Assembly: GCF_003815655.1 (NCBI RefSeq)
Contig: NZ_CP033917.1
Span: 2,294,001 to 2,358,000, forward strand
DNA length: 64,000 nucleotides
From: Chryseobacterium sp. G0201
Lineage (GTDB): Bacteria; Bacteroidota; Bacteroidia; Flavobacteriales; Weeksellaceae
Reading direction: 5' to 3'
Within the stretch, counting starts at the first letter, position 1, and each line of letters opens with the position of its first letter. The position numbers were made by a program, and so were the translations under genes. Shown piece after piece: positions 59,462 through 64,000 of the stretch. The notes under the pieces were generated by a model. It saw only the letters and a program-made list of their open reading frames with translations, did not search any database and was not told the DNA's origin.

Positions 59462-60031
59462 ATGAAAATATATAAAATCATTTTTCTAAGTCTGCTGTTT
59501 TCGGTGTTTTTCTCAAAGGCACAGAAAGCTTCTTCTGATTCTGCATACGTAAGTTTCGATTGCGAGATCGTGCAGACCAAACAAAAACTGGACAAGAAAT
59601 TTTTTGCAAGCACATCGGCTTTGCATTTGAGAGCAAATAATGAAGAATACAGTTACAGTACGTTACAGCTAGGGAAAAGAAACAATAAAATATTTATGTA
59701 TATCCATATTTTGGCTAATAATGTCTGCATCAAGAAAGATAAAAATGTGGATATCTATTTTAAATCCGGTGAAGTAATTACCCTTAAAAATGAATATCCT
59801 CTGAATTGTGAAGGCTTTTTTGCAAAGCAATTAAAAAAGAAAGAGTTAGAGAAATTAAAAGCAAATGAAATCACTCTAATTAAAGTATATACCTACGAAA
59901 AGAATTATGAATATTATGTAAGCGATATTGATAATTATAATATTGATAATCAGACTGATTGCCTGTCTTCCTATAAAGTTAAAAAGACAGATGAGGTAAA
60001 AATTAAAAAACAAAAGAATACGAAAGAATGA
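59462..60031 (+). CDS. unknown exported protein of the T6SS-iii core
   Basis: A periplasmic protein of 189 residues; the signal peptide ends F-S-K-A-Q at about residue 21 and no lipobox is seen. The mature part is beta-rich to about 130 (L-H-L-R-A-N-N-E-E-Y-S-Y, C-I-K-K-D-K-N-V-D-I-Y-F) and ends in a lysine-rich tail. It starts 11 bp after tssO and overlaps the next gene by 4 bp (ATGA), so it is part of the core operon. It could be a periplasmic piece of the membrane complex. I do not recognise a family. Confidence 0.7.
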   Translation: MKIYKIIFLSLLFSVFFSKAQKASSDSAYVSFDCEIVQTKQKLDKKFFASTSALHLRANNEEYSYSTLQLGKRNNKIFMYIHILANNVCIKKDKNVDIYFKSGEVITLKNEYPLNCEGFFAKQLKKKELEKLKANEITLIKVYTYEKNYEYYVSDIDNYNIDNQTDCLSSYKVKKTDEVKIKKQKNTKE

Positions 60032-60726
60032 GTCCTCTTCCTGAACTTAATCTGAATTTAGGAATCGTAAAAGATTCTCATTCATCATCCTATGCAAAAG
60101 GTGATGGAGAAATTATTGTGAGAACAGATTCTGAGCTCAGAAAATATAAGATTACAATAATAATTTCGGATCAGGAAGTTGGGAAAATTCAGTTGAAAAT
60201 AGGAAATAAAGAAGTTGAGATTCCTACCTACAAATTAACAATTACAGATGATAAAACCAATGAAACAGAAGCTTATCAGGTTACACGTGATACGTTAAGT
60301 TTTGTAACATCAAAAACCAAAAAGAGTTTTCTATCCTTTTTCGGATTTAAAAGATTTGATAAAACGTCTTTTTTATATGAAAATATTCCTTTTGAACCCA
60401 ATTTGGAGAGTATAGAAAAGTTTGATCTTTCAAGGTACAGAAGTTTATCTGAAGAAAATCTTACTTACAAATTATCAGGAAACGGAAAAAATGTAATGCT
60501 GCATGCCGGAAAGATTAATGAATTTGAAAAGCCGGAAGATATTTTACAATATTTTATAATTGTTGATAATCACGATGGAATGAGCTTCATTGGAAATATT
60601 TTATACAGAGAAAAATTATTGAAACTCACTCCAAAAGTTGAGCTTCAAATCATAAAAAGGAAGAAAATTCCGAAGAATTTTGAATTTGATGAAAAAGGAA
60701 ATGTAAGCAGGTTGATATATTTATAA
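60028..60726 (+). CDS. unknown cytoplasmic T6SS-iii core protein
   Basis: A soluble protein of 232 residues with no signal or span, overlapping the upstream gene by 4 bp and preceding tssE by 21 bp. The N-terminal half has beta-strand character (K-Y-K-I-T-I-I-I-S-D-Q-E-V-G-K-I-Q-L); a short aromatic stretch (F-L-S-F-F-G-F-K-R-F) divides it from the C-terminal half, which ends S-R-L-I-Y-L. Location suggests a baseplate accessory, but nothing in the sequence proves it. Confidence 0.68.
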   Translation: MSPLPELNLNLGIVKDSHSSSYAKGDGEIIVRTDSELRKYKITIIISDQEVGKIQLKIGNKEVEIPTYKLTITDDKTNETEAYQVTRDTLSFVTSKTKKSFLSFFGFKRFDKTSFLYENIPFEPNLESIEKFDLSRYRSLSEENLTYKLSGNGKNVMLHAGKINEFEKPEDILQYFIIVDNHDGMSFIGNILYREKLLKLTPKVELQIIKRKKIPKNFEFDEKGNVSRLIYL

Positions 60727-60747
60727 ACAAACACAAATTGCGCAAGT

Positions 60748-61176
60748 ATGAAAGGGATTTATTATAAAATACCAATTGATTTTGGAGCTTTAGTAGAAAA
60801 AAAAGACACAGAAAAAATATCGATCGACAATTCTATTGCTCAACAGATATTTCTTATTGCCACAACATCTTTGGGTGAATGTAAGTTCGATGAATCATTC
60901 GGTTCGGAGATTTGGGAAATGGATTTCGACCTTCTGAAAAGTGACAATATATTAAAGGAATTCATCGGGAATTCTTTGAAAAAAGCAATTGCGATGCACG
61001 AAAAAAGACTTGAACTAAGAGATGTTGAAATATATATCGATGACCATAATATTGGTGGATTAGGAAAAAAAAGAATGAAAAAACGTGTTAACATTGGCGT
61101 TAAAGGCCTTGTCTTGGAAACAAACCGTCCTTTTTTATTTCAGAATTCTTTTTTCGTAGGACCATTATCATATTAA
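60748..61176 (+). CDS. tssE: T6SS baseplate protein TssE (gp25-like)
   Basis: A cytoplasmic baseplate wedge component of 142 residues related to phage T4 gp25. It shows the gp25 layout: an N-terminal strand segment, S-I-A-Q-Q-I-F-L-I-A-T-T-S-L-G-E, then F-G-S-E-I-W-E-M-D-F (matching the family's F-G-S-x-I/L-W), a central amphipathic helix ending near E-K-R-L, and strands D-V-E-I-Y-I and K-K-R-V-N-I-G-V-K. It lies 4 bp before tssF, its functional partner. Confidence 0.87.
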   Translation: MKGIYYKIPIDFGALVEKKDTEKISIDNSIAQQIFLIATTSLGECKFDESFGSEIWEMDFDLLKSDNILKEFIGNSLKKAIAMHEKRLELRDVEIYIDDHNIGGLGKKRMKKRVNIGVKGLVLETNRPFLFQNSFFVGPLSY

Positions 61177-61180
61177 ATTT

Positions 61181-63007
61181 ATGAATCAGGAACGTATAAA
61201 AGACAGAATATTACGGCGTGCTGCCAGACTTTGGGGCTATAATGAACTCGAAGCAGAAACTTCATTCGACCCGATTGTAAGTTTGCTGCTATCGGCTTGT
61301 GCATCCGAATTGGAGAAACTAGGTTTTGAGCTTGAAAGTTCGAGATCAAGAATTATTGAACGCGTTTTGGAAATCATGTTTCCGGAAGAGGTTTCAGGCG
61401 TAATTCCGGCAAGGACATTACTGCAGGTGACACCTCTGGAAAATAATGTCAAAGTATCACTTTATAATCATTTTAAAACCTCCAAAAGGATTCATAATGT
61501 GTATAATCCGACTGAAAGCCTTAGTAAAGATGTATATTTTACACCCACTTTAGAAGCTACTTTAACAACAGCAAAAGCAGAATATATTGCTTACGGAAAT
61601 ACACTGAACCATATTGAAAGTTTCTTTTTCAGTGATACCATTGCGAAAAGTGAAACCCATCTTCCGCCCGGAGAATTATGGTTTGGAATTCGATGCCCCA
61701 ATAAGGAAGATCTTGATCAGCTTATGCTCTATATTGATATCAATAATAATTATCAGAAAGAGCTGTTTTTCTATTATTTAAAGCAGGTAAAAGTATATTT
61801 CGGAGATCAGGAAATTAGCCTGCAGGAGGGATATAATGTAGACAATCAAAATCTTAATCTGGATAATATTATTACAAAGAATTATTCGGATCTCGAGCAG
61901 ATTTATACAGACGTAAATCAGTATTATTTTTCCAATTATTTTACATTAAAAGATAATTTGAAGCATGATGAAAAGCCGGAAAATGTAGAATTATTTACCC
62001 GCTATTTTAAAAATACAAAACTGGGTGAAGATGATAATTTGATTTGGTTGAAATTCAAATTTTCGGAAGCGATTGTTGGAGATATTTTAGAGAATGTTCA
62101 CATTTCTCTGAACTGTATTCCGGCTGTTAATATGAATAATTCCAGATCGTTTCACAGAGTGACGGGAAGGCTTAATATTATCCCGATCATTTCAGAAAAC
62201 AGCTTTTTGGATCTGGACTTTGTGACGGATGAGACAGGACGAAGATTTGATGTTAAAAATTATAATGCAGAATCTGAAAATATTTCTGCCGTTCTAAGAA
62301 AAGGCGGAATTTCAAGATTTGATCAAAGAAGTGCTTCCGAACTTTTGCAGTATATGTTGGAGTTAATTAAAGATGAAACTGCAGCTTTCGCAGGAATTGG
62401 CGGTGATTCTGCGAAGGAAACTTTACGACAGATCAGTCAGAATATTGCGGCACTGCATCAATTAGCCAAGGAAAAAAGTTTTTCTCAAACCAATAATCCC
62501 TATCTGATTATTAATGCTGATTCTCAGGAAAAGGAAATTGCCTGTGCCATTTCGTATTGGCTTACGTTGGCAGAAGAAGGAAACGACATTAAACCTGGAA
62601 CCGTACTTTCTGTTGAAGAATCTGAAAATTCAGTTTTAGATAAATCGGCAATTATGATCAAAGCTTCCGTTGGCGGTAGAAAAAGTTTGTCATCACAAGA
62701 TAAGATTTTAGAATATAGAAATTCCCTTCTGACAAGAGGAAGAATTGTCACGGTTGCCGATATCAGAGCTTTTGGGATGAGTCATTTTAAAAGTACAATT
62801 AAAGATATTGAGGTAAAAAAAGGAACTAAAAAAGAAGTTTCATTAAAAGGAGGATTTAGCAGAACGATAGATGTTTATCTGGTTCGGAATAGTGAAGCTA
62901 TAAAAAATATTGCACCATCCGAATGGGAATATTTATGTGAAAGTTTCCTGCTGAAACTGAAAGAAAAATCAGCAAATATATATCCATACAGAATTTTCGA
63001 AAAATAA
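61181..63007 (+). CDS. tssF: T6SS baseplate protein TssF
   Basis: The large cytoplasmic baseplate wedge protein, 608 residues. The N-terminus has the TssF pattern A-A-R-L-W-G-Y, D-P-I-V-S-L-L-L-S-A-C-A-S-E-L and R-V-L-E-I-M-F-P-E-E; the latter part has L-L-T-R-G-R-I-V-T-V-A-D-I-R-A-F, similar to phage baseplate J-like domains. The length is typical. It stands directly after tssE and before the sheath genes, the normal order for assembly of wedge and sheath. Confidence 0.87.
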   Translation: MNQERIKDRILRRAARLWGYNELEAETSFDPIVSLLLSACASELEKLGFELESSRSRIIERVLEIMFPEEVSGVIPARTLLQVTPLENNVKVSLYNHFKTSKRIHNVYNPTESLSKDVYFTPTLEATLTTAKAEYIAYGNTLNHIESFFFSDTIAKSETHLPPGELWFGIRCPNKEDLDQLMLYIDINNNYQKELFFYYLKQVKVYFGDQEISLQEGYNVDNQNLNLDNIITKNYSDLEQIYTDVNQYYFSNYFTLKDNLKHDEKPENVELFTRYFKNTKLGEDDNLIWLKFKFSEAIVGDILENVHISLNCIPAVNMNNSRSFHRVTGRLNIIPIISENSFLDLDFVTDETGRRFDVKNYNAESENISAVLRKGGISRFDQRSASELLQYMLELIKDETAAFAGIGGDSAKETLRQISQNIAALHQLAKEKSFSQTNNPYLIINADSQEKEIACAISYWLTLAEEGNDIKPGTVLSVEESENSVLDKSAIMIKASVGGRKSLSSQDKILEYRNSLLTRGRIVTVADIRAFGMSHFKSTIKDIEVKKGTKKEVSLKGGFSRTIDVYLVRNSEAIKNIAPSEWEYLCESFLLKLKEKSANIYPYRIFEK

Positions 63008-63032
63008 TTATAAACAATTTAAAACACATTTT

Positions 63033-63482
63033 ATGTTATCAAACAAAGGAATTGGTGGAAATGAAGTTCCACGCGACGCAAATGAGGCCATCGCCGAGAT
63101 CCCTCAAAACAGAACGATAATCGCTCACAAACTTACAGCAGATGATCCTGTAAAACCTGAGCTTGTAGAAGGTCTTAGTACGATTGACAAAGTATTTGAA
63201 CATTTTAAACCCGAATTTAAGGTAGATTTTGAAGATGCCGACGGAGCGGTAAAAATGGAAAATCTTAGATTCAAGAATTTAGGAGACTTCGGAACGAAAG
63301 GAATTACCGAGCAGAGTAATTTTCTTTCAGGTTTGGAAACTGAAAAAGATCAGTATCAAAAAATTATTAAGCAGTTGAAATCAAATAAAATTTTAAAAGC
63401 TGCACTAGAAGATGCTGATGCAAAGAAAGCATTATATGATACTTTACAGTCTTTGATCAGTGAATTAGAAGAAAATAAATAA
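63033..63482 (+). CDS. tssB: T6SS sheath small subunit TssB
   Basis: A cytoplasmic sheath protein of 149 residues that pairs with TssC. The central segment with V-F-E-H-F-K-P-E-F-K-V-D-F-E-D-A-D-G and F-K-N-L-G-D-F corresponds to the TssB/VipA core, and the C-terminal helix is rich in K/E/L as needed for interlocking with TssC. The length is near the usual 160. It is followed by tssC after 26 bp. Confidence 0.87.
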   Translation: MLSNKGIGGNEVPRDANEAIAEIPQNRTIIAHKLTADDPVKPELVEGLSTIDKVFEHFKPEFKVDFEDADGAVKMENLRFKNLGDFGTKGITEQSNFLSGLETEKDQYQKIIKQLKSNKILKAALEDADAKKALYDTLQSLISELEENK

Positions 63483-63508
63483 AAAACACAAAAAAAACGA
63501 AAAAAATT

Positions 63509-64000
63509 ATGTCAAACAAACCACAAGCACAAAACGCTGAAAATCCGGTATTGGAACAGCAAAAAGTACAGACAGGAAAAGTTTCTGTAGAAAAAAGTTT
63601 AGAAAAATTAGTAAGATACGGAGGTTTCGATCTTTTGGAAACTTCTATTGAAGGAGTACAGAACATTAATCCGGACAGAAAAGCAAGAAGAAAAATTTTC
63701 TTAACAGAAAAAAGCAAGGAAAAGGAAAGAGATACGCTGAAAAAGACGCTTCAGCTTTGGGCAGAAGTAATCAGCAAGAGCGAATCTTTAACAGATATGG
63801 TGGCGGACTGTGAAGATCAGAGAAAAAAAGCTGAGGAATTATTAACCAAAAACCTTTCTAAAGCAGTTGATGTTACCAGAGAATTGGAGGCCAACTATAG
63901 AACGGTAGGAATGTTCTATAAAAATACAGAAGCTGAAAAAGTTAAAAATATAACAATTGTCAACGCTAATCTTGAGCAGTTGAAAGATCTTGATAATACA
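63509..64000 (+). CDS. tssC: T6SS sheath large subunit TssC, 5' part only
   Basis: The first 164 codons run off the window edge. The ATG at 63509 follows an A-rich leader. The N-terminus is polar and flexible (P-Q-A-Q-N-A-E-N-P-V-L-E), followed by a helical region with SLEKLVRYGGFDLLETSIEG and N-P-D-R-K-A-R-R-K-I-F-L-T. The Bacteroidota TssC (formerly DUF5458) has this divergent start. The order tssB-tssC supports the call; the conserved sheath core lies beyond the window. Confidence 0.8.
   Translation, partial: MSNKPQAQNAENPVLEQQKVQTGKVSVEKSLEKLVRYGGFDLLETSIEGVQNINPDRKARRKIFLTEKSKEKERDTLKKTLQLWAEVISKSESLTDMVADCEDQRKKAEELLTKNLSKAVDVTRELEANYRTVGMFYKNTEAEKVKNITIVNANLEQLKDLDNT

Noticed and set aside
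1..64000. CRISPR array, tRNA, rRNA, IS element or integrase
   Set aside because: None seen: no regularly spaced repeats, no transposase or integrase motifs, and no recognisable tRNA or rRNA sequence.

Overview
The window reads as chromosome of a Chryseobacterium-like flavobacterium (Bacteroidota, Weeksellaceae-type). The reasons are AT-rich DNA, a SusC/SusD pair, Bacteroidota-only families (DUF4822, DUF6150, DUF4861), many lipoproteins with short Ser-Cys lipoboxes, absence of strong Shine-Dalgarno sites, and a type VI secretion system (T6SS) of the Bacteroidota subtype iii. The genus is inference; no rRNA or tRNA gene was seen.

Region 1 (1-2.8 kb): the 3' end of a DUF2135 protein, a small exported repeat protein (DUF6150), a gene-free stretch rich in stem-loops (about 1507-1863), and a two-repeat DUF4822 lipoprotein.

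Region 2 (3.1-43 kb): a pectin utilisation locus. On the plus strand are a DUF4861 protein and a PL10 pectate lyase. On the minus strand a run of about 20 kb starts with susC/susD and continues with two pectin methylesterases, PL1 lyase, GH105, GH43, GH28, CE12, two alpha/beta hydrolases, KdgF and GH95; a second PL1 lyase (lipoprotein) follows. Divergent from susC, across a control region of about 890 bp, lies the plus-strand hexuronate pathway kduI-kduD-uxaC-kdgK-kdgA-exuT-uxaB-uxaA. Together they deacetylate, demethylate and cut pectin, import the products, and turn unsaturated and saturated galacturonate into 2-keto-3-deoxygluconate, then pyruvate and glyceraldehyde-3-phosphate. A LacI-type regulator, a sugar:proton symporter and xylose isomerase follow. 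Near-identical palindromes (consensus TGYAATCGATTRCR) lie before susC, kduI, xylA and the PL1 lipoprotein, so one LacI-type regulator probably ties these genes together. An unrelated AbiC-like membrane gene sits between uxaA and the regulator.

Region 3 (43-64 kb): a T6SS-iii cluster. On the minus strand are tssH and a PKD-domain membrane protein; on the plus strand a pseudo-NlpC lipoprotein, tssG, tssN, an unknown, a DUF4280 PAAR-like protein, an effector, tssK, tssO, two unknowns, tssE, tssF, tssB and the start of tssC. Inserted between the PAAR-like gene and tssK is an AT-rich effector/immunity island. It holds a 724-residue protein with both a GH19-like muramidase/chitinase domain and an amidase_2 domain, then six small orphan exported proteins in series. 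Five have lipoboxes, one has lost the lipid-anchor cysteine, one is frameshifted, and gene scraps lie around them. This island is the most novel part of the window.

Several dispersed repeat families fill the intergenic DNA. One of about 90 bp occurs in each of four successive gaps of the hexuronate operon.
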